A stretch of 64,000 nt of DNA from Lepus europaeus (Eukaryota; Chordata; Mammalia; Lagomorpha; Leporidae), in contig NC_084850.1 in NCBI RefSeq assembly GCF_033115175.1, positions 106,251,939-106,315,938 of the forward strand. Reading direction: 5' to 3'. Positions within the stretch are counted from its first letter, which is position 1; every line of letters starts with the position of its first letter. The position numbers and the translations under genes are program-made. This document shows positions 46,630 to 58,091 of this stretch, in pieces. The notes below the pieces were generated by a model. It was given only the letters and a program-made list of their open reading frames with translations, made no database searches and was not told where the DNA came from.

Positions 46630-47132
46630 CCATATTCACCTGTTCATATCTGACATATAAGACAAAATAGTAATTTCCAATTCGGTTGTTTAACAATTTT
46701 AAGGAAATATAAAACAGACACAATAAAGGCACACATTACAGGTTTTCAGCTCATGAAATAATCACAGTATGAGTTACCATCAGATAAGAACTAGAATGGT
46801 TTCCCCTCCTGGGTGCAAACCTCACTCTCCTCCCAAATAGATAATTGCTATCTTGATTCCTAACTCTATAGATTAATTTTGTTTGGGTTTGAATTTTATA
46901 TAAATGAAATCGTGCAGTATGTGCTCTTTGGTGTCTAGATATTTTGCCCAACATTATATTTATGTGAACAGTTCATCAGTATCATTGCACATAGCAGTAG
47001 TTCATTAATTTTTAGTGCTATGTTTTGCATAAATACATTCAATTCAGTTATTCCACTTTACTAGTAGATATCTGAGCCATGTCCCATGTTTAACTATTAT
47101 AAAGTAGCTATGAATATTCTTGCACATCACTT
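46630..47132 (-). mobile_element. Ancient L1 (L1M) fragment
   Basis: 'tttatataaatgaaatcgtgcag', 'atcagtatcattgcacatagcag', 'ttccactttactagtagatat' follow the order of inverted old L1 3' sequence. It continues after two SINEs at 47710. Confidence 0.65.
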
Positions 47133-47135
47133 TAC

Positions 47136-47422
47136 AAAAAGATTTATTCGTTTATTTGAAAGAATGATAGAGGGAGAAGGGGAGGGACAGATATCTTCTA
47201 TCTACTGGTTAACGCCCTAAATGGCCACAGTAGCCAAGACTAGGATAAGCTGAAACCAGGAACCAGGAACACCATCCTAGTCCTCTACATGGATAGCAGC
47301 AGTCCAAACACTCACTGCCTTCCCAGGTGCATTATCAGGAAGCTGGATTGGAGGCTGCACTTCAATATGAAATGCCATCTTCATAGGTGGTAGCTTAATC
47401 CACTGGTCCACACACTGGCCCC
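47136..47422 (-). mobile_element. CSINE, old copy
   Basis: Inverted, tail 'aaaaagatttattcgtttat', body partly deleted in the centre, head 'ccactggtccacacactggcc'. Confidence 0.85.
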
Positions 47423-47437
47423 TTTTGTAATTTTTAC

Positions 47438-47709
47438 TTAATTCATTTATTTGAAAGGCACAGAGACAGAGAGGCAGAGAGAGATCTTCTGTCTACTGGT
47501 TTACTTCCCAAAAGCCTGCCATAGCCAGGGCTGGGCTGGGCTGAAGCCAGGAGCAGCAACTCAATCTAGGTCTCCCAATGTGGAACAGAAACACAACAAC
47601 TTGAACCATCACTTGCTGCCTCCCAGAGTGTGCATTATCAGGAAGCTGGAATTGGAAGCAGAGGTGAGACAGAATCCACAAACTCCAATATCAAATTAGC
47701 GTATCCCAA
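47438..47709 (-). mobile_element. CSINE, old copy
   Basis: Inverted; 'ttcatttatttgaaaggcac' tail, 'agccagggctgggctgggct', head degraded at 'aaattagcgtatcccaag'. Confidence 0.85.
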
Positions 47710-47711
47710 GT

Positions 47712-48430
47712 AAAAACTATTGTAAATGCCTACCACTTGCAAATGACTTTGGATGCACATAGATGTTTATTTCTTTTGGTATTTAGCTAGGAATGAAATT
47801 GTTGGATTTTAGGATATGCAATATATAGTAAAAACTTTCCATTTTCAAAAGTATGCCAATTAATAGAAATACCAGCAATATATGACAATTCTATTTGTTC
47901 TGTATCTTTGAAAAAATTCATATTTTCATTATTATTAATTTTAGCCATTATGGAAGATATAGAGTGATATCTCATTGTGATTTTAACTTGCATTTTAAAT
48001 AACTAATAACATTGAGCATTTTTTTCACATACCCCCAGGAATGATCTAAATATATACATTTAAAGATTATAAGTTCCATTATAGTACAATTTTAGATGCA
48101 TTCCATAAGATATGACATATTATATTATAGTGATTATTCAGTTTTGTATATTTTCTAATTCATATTAGAGTTTCAGCTTGACTCATTGTCTATTTAAATG
48201 TATGTTACTGAATTTCCAAACACAAGAAAATATTCTGGTTATCTTTCTGTTGATGATGTCTGGCCTACTTCCACTGTTGTAGGGAACATACTCTGAATTA
48301 TTTAATTCCTTTGAAATTTGTTGTGTAGTTCAGTACATGGTAAATTTTGGTAAATGTTTTTTATGCCTTCGTACAGAATGAATAATCTACAACTTCAGGG
48401 GTCAATGTTCTATATATATTCAATAGAACA
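47712..48430 (-). mobile_element. Ancient L1 (L1M) ORF2 remnants
   Basis: 47712-48025 carries 'ggtatttagctaggaatgaaatt' and 'gtgatatctcattgtgattttaacttg' (pieces), the inverted 3' part of ORF2. 48150-48430 carries 'gggaacatactctgaattattta' and 'cagtacatggtaaattttgg', matching the endonuclease region. No frame remains open. Confidence 0.65.
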
Positions 48431-48862
48431 AGCAGGGGAATAAAGTAAGTCTCTAAAAGAATGTCATACACAATGTCGAGTTACTTGGGCACATGTAGAA
48501 GAAGCAGAAAATGTTCCTTATTCACTATACAGTTCAAGTTTACAACGAAAACAAGAAGAAAAGCAAAATTTTTGCCATCGCTAAGTAAAATGCAACTTCC
48601 TTTCTAAAGAACAAGAGGGGAAAATATCAATTAAAAAGAAATATATAAATGATATATATCAGATAAAAATTAAGCATTACTCAAAGGAAATATCTTTGCC
48701 CTAAATACTTATTTTTAAAACCAAGAAAAATAAAAATGAATTGATGTCAGTAGATTAGGAAAAGAATATATTAAACCTAAGGAGGCAGAAAGGAAATGAA
48801 GCAAAATAGGAATTATTGATGGAGAAAGCAAAACTGCTAAATTTAAGAAATAAATCAATGAG

Positions 48863-49199
48863 GCCGACGCCGCGGCTCACTAGGCTAATCCTCCGCCTTG
48901 CGGCGCCGGCACACCGGGTTCTAGTCCCGGTCGGGGCACCGATCCTGTCCCAGTTGCCCCTCTTCCAGGCCAGCTCTCTGCTGTGGCCAGGGAGTGCAGT
49001 GGAGGATGGCCCAAGTCCTTGGGTCCTGCACCCCATGGGAGACCAGGAGAAGCACCTGGCTCCTGCCATCGGAACAGCGCGGTGCGCCGGCCGCAGCGCG
49101 CCTACCGCGGCGGCCATTGGAGGGTGAACCAACGGCAAAAGGAAGACCTTTCTCTCTGTCTCTCTCACTGTCCACTCTGCCTGTCAAAAAAAAAAAAAA
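48863..49199 (+). mobile_element. CSINE, young GC-rich type
   Basis: Contains an extra CG-rich segment 'cagcgcgcctaccgcggcgg' like the copies at 3587 and 63041. TSD aagaaataaatcaatgag (48845-48862) matches 49200-49217 with one difference. Confidence 0.97.
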
Positions 49200-49434
49200 A
49201 AGAAAGAAATCAATGAGTCAATTCTTGAGAGAAGTCAATAAAACAGATAACATCATTGTATTAGTCAAAATAAACTAAGCTTCAATTTTGGTTAAAAACA
49301 ACCTCAAAATCCTAATAACTTATTGCATAAATTGTATTTCTTATACACACAAGGTCCACTGTAGGCTTGAAGACTTTTAAGGCAGCTGTTTAACCTACAC
49401 TTAATTATCCAGACTGCTTTTTGAAAAAAAAAAT

Positions 49435-49753
49435 GATATTTTCATATACTTGAAAGACACACAGTGAGAGAGAGAGAAAGAGAGAGAGGCAGATTTTTAT
49501 TCACTAGTGTACTCCCCAAATGTCCGCAAAAGCCAGGGCTGGGCCAGGCAGAAGCCAAAACCCGGAACTCCATTCTGGTCTATCATGTGGGTGGCAGGGA
49601 TCCAAGTACTCCAGCCATTGTGTCCTGCCTCAAAGACACATCAGCAAGAAGCTGGATCAGAAGCAGAGCAGCCAGGACTTGAAAAAACACTCCAATATAG
49701 GATGCAGGCATTGCAAGCAATAGCCTAACCTGCTGTACCATAGCATCTGCTCC
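49435..49753 (-). mobile_element. CSINE, old copy
   Basis: Inverted; tail 'tttcatatacttgaaagaca', body with 'aaaagccagggctgggcc', head 'acctgctgtaccatagcatc'. 49754-50200 has no recognised feature. Confidence 0.88.
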
Positions 49754-50204
49754 TTCAGGGTGCTTTGATTTGGTGTTATGCCCTATCAACACATGTCCTG
49801 CATTCATACTGCCAGTATGGAAGAAAAATGTGGAAAGTTTCACAAGAGCTTTTCACAGTCTGACTTGATGTTGGACATGTCCCTGCACCTACTGCTCCCC
49901 GATTGTTGCATAGCACTCTTCATATAGAAGTATCATCTTCCATATACCTTGGAAAAACAGCAGAACTCCATACCATGGAGCAACAATAAAATGTCCATCT
50001 CAGTCATTAACTAACTTCAGGAGGGAAGGAAAAACACAAACACTGAAGCAACAACACATATATAACAGAAATAACCATAGCTACAGAAGAAATTTGAATT
50101 GTGTAATATTTATTTGCTCATTTGAATGCAAATATGAGAATCTGCATAAAATGGTTGATTTTCTAGAGCATTAATTCCAAACTTATTTGAAGTAGAGAGA
50201 AGGA

Positions 50205-50345
50205 AAACTATATTTTCCTTTTGCCCTTCAGGTTTCTTGACTAGGGCCTCCTTTAACAAAAGATAGATTAATAAGGGAAAACTATACAAATTTATTTAAC
50301 AAAGGTTTAACATGAAATAGCAGTCTTCATAAGGAATGTAGAACT
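50205..50345 (-). repeat. Possible LTR fragment
   Basis: 'ttaacaaaagatagattaataaggg' and 'caaatttatttaacaaagg' closely resemble 60378-60430 in the LTR relic there. Confidence 0.4.
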
Positions 50346-50389
50346 GAAGAAATGGTTAAATATAATTTTTTCTATATAAAAAGATTATT

Positions 50390-50701
50390 GGGCCAGCACT
50401 GTGGCATAGTGGGTAAAGCTGCTGCCTGCAGTGCTGGCATCCCATATGAGTGCTGGTTCAAGTCCCGGCTGCTCCACTTCCAGTCCAGCTCTCTTCTATG
50501 GCCTGGGAAAGCAGTACAAGATGGCCCAAGTACTTGAGCCCCCGCACTCACGTGGGAGACCAGGAAGAAGCACCTGGCTTTGGATCAGCACAGCTCCAGC
50601 CGTTGTGGCCAATTGGGGAGTGAACCAGAGGATGGAAGACCTTTCTCTGCCTCTCCTTCTCTCTCTGTGTAACTCTTTCAAATAAATAAATAAATATTTT
50701 T
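50390..50701 (+). mobile_element. CSINE, CTTTAAA-tailed type
   Basis: Starts 'gggccagcactgtggcatag', ends 'tttcaaataaataaataaat'. TSD aaaaagattatt is exact at 50378-50389 and 50702-50713. It landed in the A-rich tail of the older inverted CSINE that follows. Confidence 0.96.
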
Positions 50702-51014
50702 AAAAAGATTATTTACATGAAAATGAGGGAGGGGGTTATCATCTGCTAGATCTTCTATCTGCTGGTTCACTCCCCAAATACCTGCAACAACTAGGCCTGG
50801 GCCAGGCTGAACCCAGGAGCCCTGAACTCAATCTGGGTCTCCCACATGGATGGCAGGGGCTCAAGAATTGAGCCTCACCTGCTTCTGCCTTCCAGGATAC
50901 ACATTAGAAGGAAGCTAAATTGAAAGCAGAGGTGGGGCTCAATTCTAGGCACCCTTATCTGGGTTGTGCATACCCTAAGCAGCACCCAAATCCACTTCAC
51001 CATAACACCTACCC
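50702..51014 (-). mobile_element. CSINE, old copy
   Basis: Inverted; 'aaaaagattatttacatgaaa' tail, 'ctgcaacaactaggcctggg', head 'ccataacacctacccc'. Confidence 0.88.
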
Positions 51015-51144
51015 CAAACATGAATGTGTTTATGCTCAGTTTGTGAAAAGTGGAAGGTAATGGAGAATTATAATAGGAAAAAAAGGGTATAAACTAGATG
51101 TAATAAATTGGGGGGAAATTTAATATGGCCGATTAATATTAGCT

Positions 51145-51540
51145 TTTCATACCTGACATAAGCCACTTAAGGAGGAAAGTTTATTTTGGGCCATAATTTT
51201 GGAGGTTCACAGTTCAAGAGTGTGCAAACCCCATTTGTTCAGCTGTCTATTGGAATTGAGGCTAGCAATATCACAGTGAGTGCAAAGAGCCAATCACATG
51301 GTAAACCAGGAAGCACAGAGAGCAGCTAGGTTCTCTCAGGCTGCTAGAATCACCCATCTCAGAGAACTACTTTCTGAGGGCATGCATTCAAAGACCTACG
51401 TGCCTCTCACTGGGCCCATCTCCTAAACCCTGTAATTAGATCAGGTCTTTGTCTTCCAAGTAGCTTTAACTTAGGACTTTGGGAATTAAATATCTTCATG
51501 AGCTGAGCAGCCAAATCATATTCAAACTATAGCAAGCACA
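51145..51540 (-). repeat. Ancient dispersed repeat, family as at 13555
   Basis: 'aaagtttattttgggccataattttggagg', 'cctctcactgggcccatctcc' and 'catattcaaactatagca' (pieces) follow the same order. 51541-52095 has no recognised feature. Confidence 0.5.
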
Positions 51541-52097
51541 TGTTGGTTCTGATTCCTCTGCATAGCCCTGTGTCTTCAGAGATGTGAACGTCCCTTTCTT
51601 CTTGGTTTAGAGAGGGATTCTCTCACATAAGGCTGATTTTATGACCTGTTTTGGGGGAAGGTTAGAGAGTATTTACTGCACATGATGTTTCGCAGTTTCT
51701 CTCAGTATAAAATATTTAATCAACCAAGTTGCCATATTTTGGAATTATCGTGTCCTAAACTCTGCTATAAGTTTGAAAATCTAAATTAGATATATTCATA
51801 CATGTATGAAATGATTCTTGTTCAATCATATAGCAAATGATAAGAAATATTATAAATGGACAGTAGTAGACACTATATAATTATGATATATCAAATAAGG
51901 GGACACTATGAGGTTGTTAGAAAGAATGAGGTAACTGGGTGAATATTGTGTAAAATGATTTGTAAATATAAGAGTTTCATGGGAAGGATATACAAGGTAA
52001 CAAATAATAGTCATTGATTCAGGGGGAGGAAAGACAGCTAGAAAATAAAGAAGATATTTACCTTTTACAATTTTTTTAAAGATGTATGAGCAAGTCT

Positions 52098-52411
52098 TTA
52101 TTTTTTTAAGACTTATTTATTTACTTGAGAGGCAGAGTTACAGAGAGAGAGGCTTTCCATCTGCTGCTTCACTCCCCAAATGGCTGAAACAGCTGGAGCT
52201 GGTCCAGTGCAAAGTCAGAAGCCAGGAGCTTCTTCTGGGTCTCCTACGTGGGTGAAGGGGCCCACACACTTGCACCATCTTTCACTGCTTTCCCTGGCCA
52301 TCAGCAGGGAGCTGGATAAGAAGTGGAGCAGCTAGGACTTGAACAGGCACCTATATAGGATGCCAGCACCACACGCGGATGCTTAAACTACTACCCCACA
52401 GTGTCAGCCCC
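52098..52411 (-). mobile_element. CSINE, moderately old
   Basis: Inverted; tail 'aagacttatttatttacttg', body with 'gggtctcctacgtgggtgaa', head 'actaccccacagtgtcagcc'. Confidence 0.92.
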
Positions 52412-52504
52412 ACCTTCTACAGTTTTATCCCCCTTTGTTCCAATTTAGTTGTCCAGAATGTATATATTGCTTTTCAAAATCATAATCAAAAATGAAAACA
52501 AAAA

Positions 52505-52850
52505 ATTTTTAAATTAAGTGCTTTATTGAAGTATAATTTACTGTAAAGCTCACCCTTTAGGTATATAGTTCTCTGAATTTTATAGGCATGCAACCATGCT
52601 CATTAACACAATGCAGAATATTTTTATTAACCTCAAAAGGCCACTCTTTTTCCCTTTATAGTCAATTCCTTCCCCAGTCTGTTACCTTTGGTAACCACTA
52701 ATCTGTTTTCTGTCTATCATTTTGACTTTTCTGGAATATCTTGTAAATTAAATCATAAAATATGAGTATGTTGTCATTTGTGTTTAGATTATTTTCCTTG
52801 GCATGTTTTGAAGTACATCCATGTATCATTTGCTTCTACCTTTTTATTAG
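52505..52850 (-). mobile_element. Ancient L1 (L1M) 3' end
   Basis: 'gctttattgaagtataatttac', 'gcatgcaaccatgctcattaacacaatgcag' and 'ggtaaccactaatctgttttctgtc' (pieces) are hallmarks of inverted L1M 3' sequence. Confidence 0.75.
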
Positions 52851-52861
52851 TAATAAAATAC

Positions 52862-53227
52862 GGGCCGGAGCCACGGCTCAATAGGCTAATCCTCCACCTG
52901 CGGTGCTGGCACACGGGTTCTAGTCCCGGTTGGGACGCCGGATTCTGACCCAGTTGCCCCTCTTCCAGTCCAGCTCTCTGCTATGGCCCGGGAGTACAGT
53001 GGAGGATGGCCCAGGTCCTTGGGCCCTGCACCGCATGGGAAACCAGGAGAAGCACCTGGCTCCTGGCTTCGGATCAGCACGGAGCGCCAGCTGCAGCACG
53101 CTGGCTGCAGCGGCCTTTGGAGGGTGAACCAACGGTAAAAGGAAGACCTTTCTCTCTGTTTCTCTCTCTCTCTCACTGTCCACTCTGCCTGTCAAAAAAT
53201 AAATAAATAAATAAATAAAATTTAAAA
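52862..53227 (+). mobile_element. CSINE, young GC-rich type with (AAAT)n tail
   Basis: Head 'gggccggagccacggctcaa'; the tail has six AAAT units (53198-53220). TSD agtaataaaatac is exact at 52849-52861 and 53228-53240. Confidence 0.96.
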
Positions 53228-53289
53228 AGTAATAAAATACTACTTAGTAAGTAGTATGCTGTAGGAGATGAGGTGCAGGAGAAACTCTA

Positions 53290-53725
53290 GAAACAGAGTG
53301 GATTATAACCTTTTATAAGGGAAATTTACATTTGTAAAGGAAATCTATATTTGTTAAGGTGCTTCCTTCTATACCCAAAAGAAAATGATGACTGAATTAC
53401 TAGAGACTCTCATATCAATGGGGAAGCCTCCAAACTAAATATGTATAATAAAATGTAGCCTTATTACTGTGCATTGGTCTTCACCCCATAACAGAACCCC
53501 GAACCCCCAACACCTTTCTTTGTTGGTTTCAGTAGATGATATTGAACCCTGAACTCTGAGCCACTGTTTTAATAATTATTCATTCCCTAGGTATCTCTCA
53601 TACATAAATGAAGCATATGTTACTGAAGTTCTATTTTTTTTTGTTTGTTTAATATGTCTTTTATTACAGGGAGTCCTAGCTAAGAACTCAGAAAAGATGG
53701 AAAATTTTTCCTCCCCTTTAGTATC
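53290..53725 (+). mobile_element. ERVL-type LTR relic
   Basis: Shares 'gggaaatttacatttgtaaagg' and the later 'gaaaatttttcctccccttt' with the relic at 36340. Diverged and probably rearranged. Confidence 0.5.
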
Positions 53726-53957
53726 ACAACATGAATGGACCACAGTTTTTTTTATTACTAGATGGGCATTTGGTTTTCATTTTTACATTTGAAATAAGTT
53801 AACTGACAATTTTTAAATGAAATATTATACTTTTAGGATTTACTAATATTTATACTAGGAACTTTAATTCATTTTCTTGCTGTACATATTTACTAACTAA
53901 ATTTATCAAGCTTTGTCAATTTTTCATTTTTATCTATGTTTATCACAATTTTTCTTT

Positions 53958-54274
53958 TTTAAAAGAGTTATTTATTTATTTGAAAGTCAGAGTTACACAG
54001 AGAGAGGAGAAGCAGAGAGAGAGAGAGAGAGAGAGAGGTCTTCCATCCAGTGATTCACTCCCCAAATGGCCACAACGGCCGGAGCTGCACTGATCTAGAG
54101 CCAGTAGCTTCTGGAGCCAGGTCTCCCACATGGGTGCAGGGGCCCAAGGACTTGGGCCATCTTGCACTGCTTTCCCAGGCCATAGCAGAGAGCTGGATTG
54201 GAAGTGGAGCAGCCGGGTCTCTAACAGGTGCCTCTGGCCAGGGCATTAACCTGCTGGGCCACAGCACCAGCCCC
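53958..54274 (-). mobile_element. CSINE, CTTTAAA-tailed type
   Basis: Inverted; tail 'aaagagttatttatttatttg', GA run 54015-54037, head 'gggccacagcaccagccccc'. A small deletion removes part of the 'gcgcccatatgggatgcc' block. Confidence 0.94.
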
Positions 54275-54301
54275 CACATTTTTTCTTATAAACAATGTTA
54301 T

Positions 54302-54482
54302 AGAACAGGCATTATGGAGCATCAGGTGAAGCTGCCACTAGCTACCACTTGGGGTACCTTCATCCCATATCAGAGTAACTGGGATTGAGTCCTGCCTTCA
54401 CTTCCAATTCAGCTTCCTGCTAATGTGCATCCTGGGAGGATGCGAATGATGGCTCAGGCACTTGGATTCCTGCTTCTCTGAT
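54302..54482 (+). mobile_element. Old CSINE, 5' half
   Basis: Runs from 'acaggcattatggagcatca' to 'cttggattcctgcttctctga'. The element resumes at 56728 with 'gtaggagacctggattgag', the next part of the same SINE. Confidence 0.85.
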
Positions 54483-54578
54483 GTGATAGAGCAAGACATA
54501 GGTCTCAGAGCCATTTTGACTCCCTGCCTAAGAGCAGATCTGGTCCCCCAGGGGGCTCCCTATTGTTAAGGGTAAACC

Positions 54579-55115
54579 TGTGCTGGAGAAAAGATTACCT
54601 CTGTTCTTTGTGTTCTTTGTCTCACATGGAAGAAGAATTTCCAAGTTGACAAGCAGAGAGAATTTAAAGCAAGATTTATTAGAGTCAGAGACCTCTAGCC
54701 AGAGTGGCATGGAGAGGGGCTTCCAAGAGAGGCAAAACCCAAAGTGGCTGGTGGTACTGGGGTTTTTAAGCACAATTTTGGAGAAGAAAAAAAACTTGAT
54801 ATTCGGTTATAAAGCAGGGACAAAATCCATCAAAAGCCCTGATTTGCAGTCTTTTATCTTGTCTGCTTGCTCACTATAAAACAAAAAGAGCCATCAGAAG
54901 GGTAGGATACCTAATTTGCTTTAGAGTAAACTGAGAGCTCAGAGGAATTGCCACTCCCTTGCTAGTCTCACAATAAGATTGGAAGCTTCCAAGGAGTGGG
55001 CAGGCAGGCACTTTTGACCTTGCTAAAGAAAACCTCTGGGTAAAGCAAGCATTTTGCACCCTAAAGCTCCACTGGGACCACCCTGACTGCCCACTAACCC
55101 ATCTGACTCCTCACA
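54579..55115 (-). mobile_element. ERV LTR A
   Basis: Minus strand: TGTGAGGAGTCAGATGGG start, TATA-like 'gctttataacc' near 54815, AATAAA near 54680, end 'ctccagcaca'. Related to LTR B in the U5 ('gtggaaattcttctttcata' versus 'ttggaaattcttcttccatg'). Confidence 0.7.
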
Positions 55116-55117
55116 CT

Positions 55118-55461
55118 ATCTATTCCCTGCATTCTTAGGCTGCTTAGGTCCCATACTCTGTATTCTTTTTCGCCCAACCCCCATGCATTCTTTTCAGCTA
55201 ACCAGCCTGCCAAGAAAAAGGCCCATTGAGTTTGAAAATCCCATGAAAAGCTAGGTCAACTCCACCACTACTCATAGCCTTTACCTGGCCTATGCAATAT
55301 AAACCCAGTTTGTAACTAAATTCTTGCTCTTTGTCATGTATTTGCTCTGTGTTCATTCTGGCAGTTAACCACCTCAGTGAATTTATTTTCCTTGAATAAA
55401 TTCATTTTGTCTCTGAGTTCATATCTTTTCCCCTCTGTATTCTGCCTCTCTTTCCTTACAA
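55118..55461 (+). repeat. Possible plus-strand LTR piece
   Basis: 'cctatgcaatataaaccc' (TATA-like, near 55300) followed by 'ccttgaataaattcattttg' (AATAAA near 55396) and a pyrimidine-rich end suggests U3-R-U5 in plus orientation, opposite to its neighbours. Confidence 0.45.
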
Positions 55462-55959
55462 TGTGCTGTTAGAGGTAGAACAGCAGCCCTGGTTCTTTTT
55501 CTCATATGAAAGAAGAATTTCCACGTGGACAAGACAGAGAGAAAAGCAAGATTTATTTAAGTCAGAAACCTCCTGAATCAAAATGGGCTCCAAGAGAGGC
55601 AGACTTGAAAGGTTGGTGGAAGTGGGGTTTTTAAGCACAGTTTCGGGGGGGGGGGGCTAACAATCAGAAGGGGAGGGAGAATCCCAACAAAAGGCCAGCC
55701 AGATTTGTAATCTTGTTTGCCTTGTCTAGCTTGCTCATGATAAAACAAAATAGCTATGGGAAGGGTGCAATAGGTATTCAATATTCTATTCAAATGATAA
55801 AACTAGAAACTCAGAAGGGTGGGAAGGATAATTTTGTCTTGCTAAAGGAAGCTTTTGGGGAGAAAAATGCACTGGGATTGATATCAGAAATGACCCCCCA
55901 AAATCTATATGAAAATGTAGCCCTTAAAGTCCCCCAGAAGTCCCATCTGGGTTGCCACA
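55462..55959 (-). mobile_element. ERV LTR B
   Basis: Minus strand: starts TGTGGCAACCCAGATGGG, AATAAA near 55555, end 'ctaacagcaca'. A run of 13 G at 55645-55657 lies upstream of the TATA-like 'cttaaaaacccc'. If LTR C is a 5' LTR, its first 18 bases could instead be read as a primer-binding site. Confidence 0.65.
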
Positions 55960-55961
55960 TA

Positions 55962-56727
55962 TGTTACCAGAATTTGGGGTGCCATATGATATCACCTTAT
56001 GCTTATTAATAAACCCCCAATATTAATAAGCCCGAGAAGGGGTTCTTGCCTAATATTTAGAGAAGAATTCTAAATACCAGCATCAATAAACAAGGCAGCA
56101 TGGTACATTTTAAGCTTTTATTTAGTGCGAAAGATGCATAGGAGAGTGAGAGCTTTACTAAGAAAAAGGTAAATCTGGGTTCATATTGAGCACCAGGAAC
56201 CAGCCACATGGAGGAGCATCTAGGCCAAGAAGCCTAGGATGGGTGGCCCAAAGGCCATGCACCCTGGAGGCGCAGGGCTACAGCAAGCCCCCTCCTGGCA
56301 AGAGGCCAGGGAAAAGAAGAGAGGGGCAGAACACACCATGTCCCAGGCTTTTAACCCACTTCCAAAGGGGAGTGGTTAATTAACTTGATTGGCCAGTGGG
56401 CACTCAGGTGTGGTCAGGTAGGGCATGAGGTCACACAGGGGCATGGTGAAGGTATCAGGTAGGGTGTGAGGTCACACAGGGGCATGGTGAAGGTATCAGG
56501 TAGGGTGTGAGGTCACACAGGGGTGTGGTGAAGGTGTGGTCTTCCAGCTCACAAACCTAATCGATTTTAACCTGTATGCCTGCCTGCTTCAGGATTTGGC
56601 ACCTTGATCTCCCTAAACATAAATTTTGGGGAGAAACAAGTATTTGGCACCCTCTTACTGAGACTCCACTTTCCTTATTTCAACCAGGTCCAACCTAACT
56701 GCCTATTGACCTGTTTGACTCCTCACA
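55962..56727 (-). mobile_element. ERV LTR C with tandem U3 repeats
   Basis: Minus strand: TGTGAGGAGTCAAACAGG to ATTCTGGTAACA (766 bp), TATA-like 'ggttaaaagcctggg' near 56352, AATAAA near 56120. Its first 50 bases resemble LTR A and its last bases resemble the LTR at 13905. Confidence 0.75.
56417..56539. repeat. Three 41-bp tandem repeats in LTR U3
   Basis: Unit begins ggtagggtgtgaggtcacac and ends ggtgaaggtatca; units at 56417-56457, 56458-56498 and 56499-56539. Units 1 and 2 differ by two bases; unit 3 has several changes. Placed upstream of the TATA-like box, it looks like a duplicated enhancer block. Confidence 0.92.
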
Positions 56728-56880
56728 GTAGGAGACCTGGATTGAGAACCAGACTCTTGACTATAGCTTGGTCTAGTCCTAGCTGTTGTGAGCATATAGA
56801 GAGTGAATCAGCAGATGGAAAATTTCTTTTTGAGTGTCTCTTTCTTTCAATCTGACTTTCAAATACATAAAAATGAATTA
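56728..56880 (+). mobile_element. Old CSINE, 3' half
   Basis: 'gtaggagacctggattgaga' to 'ctgactttcaaatacataaa', the continuation of the copy at 54302. 56881-57480 shows no assigned element, though 57270-57300 could be LTR-derived. Confidence 0.85.
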
Positions 56881-57484
56881 AAAGGTAGTGTTAGAATAAA
56901 TATTTTGTATATTCTTATGTACATGTACAAAATAACATTTTTAATATCTATGATTATTCATATTATCCTGAAGAAAAACTCAGGATTTCTAGATCAAGGT
57001 AGATTAGAATTACATTAGAATTACATAGGTTATTATTACAGTAATAACCTCATGAGTTCCCTTGGCATAATTCTTCCTGATTCTGGGGTGATGCCATGAA
57101 AGATGGATGTCTCTGTACTCTACCAAGGTCTGAAGTATGGTCGAGAATCTAAAATATATGAATCTGGGAGCTTAGAAATACATTTCTTCCCTCCTTTTCT
57201 GAGAGAGGGAACCCATTCTCCTTAATATAAACAAATTCTTCAGGAGGAAGAGAAATGTCTTTGTCTCTATGTTTACAACCCCTGGGATGTCTCCATGACT
57301 CCAGGGGAGTTAAGTTTTATTATCCTTTGAATGGAAGCAGATGGCTGCCATCTAATACCATAGCAATGTGAGGAACCAATGGATTTGGGGTCAAGGACAC
57401 ATTCTTCAGCATGGCAATTTTCTTTGCTCAGGAAGCCATACAGTATATAAACATGAAAGTATTCACTTACTAGCATTAGTATTT

Positions 57485-58015
57485 ATTAGAAAACAGTTAG
57501 GAATGTAATTATTGGGTTTTAGGATATTCTAAGCTTTGCTAAATTACTTTCCTAATTCGTATTATCAATTTAAACTCCTACTAGCAGTGTATTCAAGTTG
57601 CTCTTTCTCCACATCCCCATCAACAGATAATATTGTCAGATGTGTGTTTTTTTAAGCAACCATATGGCTCTGACAGGATATTTCATAATTTTCTAAATTT
57701 TTATTTCTCTGATTTCTAGTAAGATAGAGGATTTTTAAAAATGTAGTGGCCATTTGAGTTTCCTCTTTTGTTAATTGCTTGTTCATATTCATTGTCCATT
57801 TAACTATTGAGTTATTTGTGTTATTTTTTGATTTGTAAGCATCATCATTATATATTCTGGGAGCAAATATTTTGTTATTTACATGCATTGTAAATATCTT
57901 CTCCCAGTCTGTACCCTGTGTCTAAGCTTTCCATGCTTCTAATGATGTCCTGATAGATAAATATTTTAAATGTTTTATTTAGTGAAAATATAATAATTTT
58001 TCATTATAAAGCTTC
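57485..58015 (-). mobile_element. Ancient L1 (L1M) fragment
   Basis: 'aatgtaattattgggttttagg', 'ctcctactagcagtgtattcaag', 'ccacatccccatcaacag' and 'aatatcttctcccagtctgt' are in the order of inverted old L1. It continues for a few bases after the SINE at 58222. Confidence 0.7.
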
Positions 58016-58027
58016 TTTTGTTATCTT

Positions 58028-58054
58028 TTTTTTTTTTGACAGGCAGAGTTAGAC

Positions 58055-58091
<37 letters not shown>

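Larger units (their letters stand above)
54483..56727 (-). mobile_element. ERV LTR cluster inserted in a CSINE
   Basis: About 2.25 kb of LTR material separates two halves of one CSINE. It holds at least three minus-strand LTRs (A 54579-55115, B 55462-55959, C 55962-56727) and a possible plus-strand LTR piece between A and B. No gag, pol or env reading is present. Whether the parts came by one complex or several insertions is not resolved, and no clean TSD was found. Confidence 0.7.

Noticed and set aside
54874..56383. Short open readings across the LTR cluster as retroviral genes
   Set aside because: None exceeds about 100 codons or shows a retroviral domain; all lie inside LTR sequences.
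56417..56539. CRISPR-like direct repeats
   Set aside because: The three units are contiguous with no spacers and lie in a retroviral LTR of a mammalian genome.
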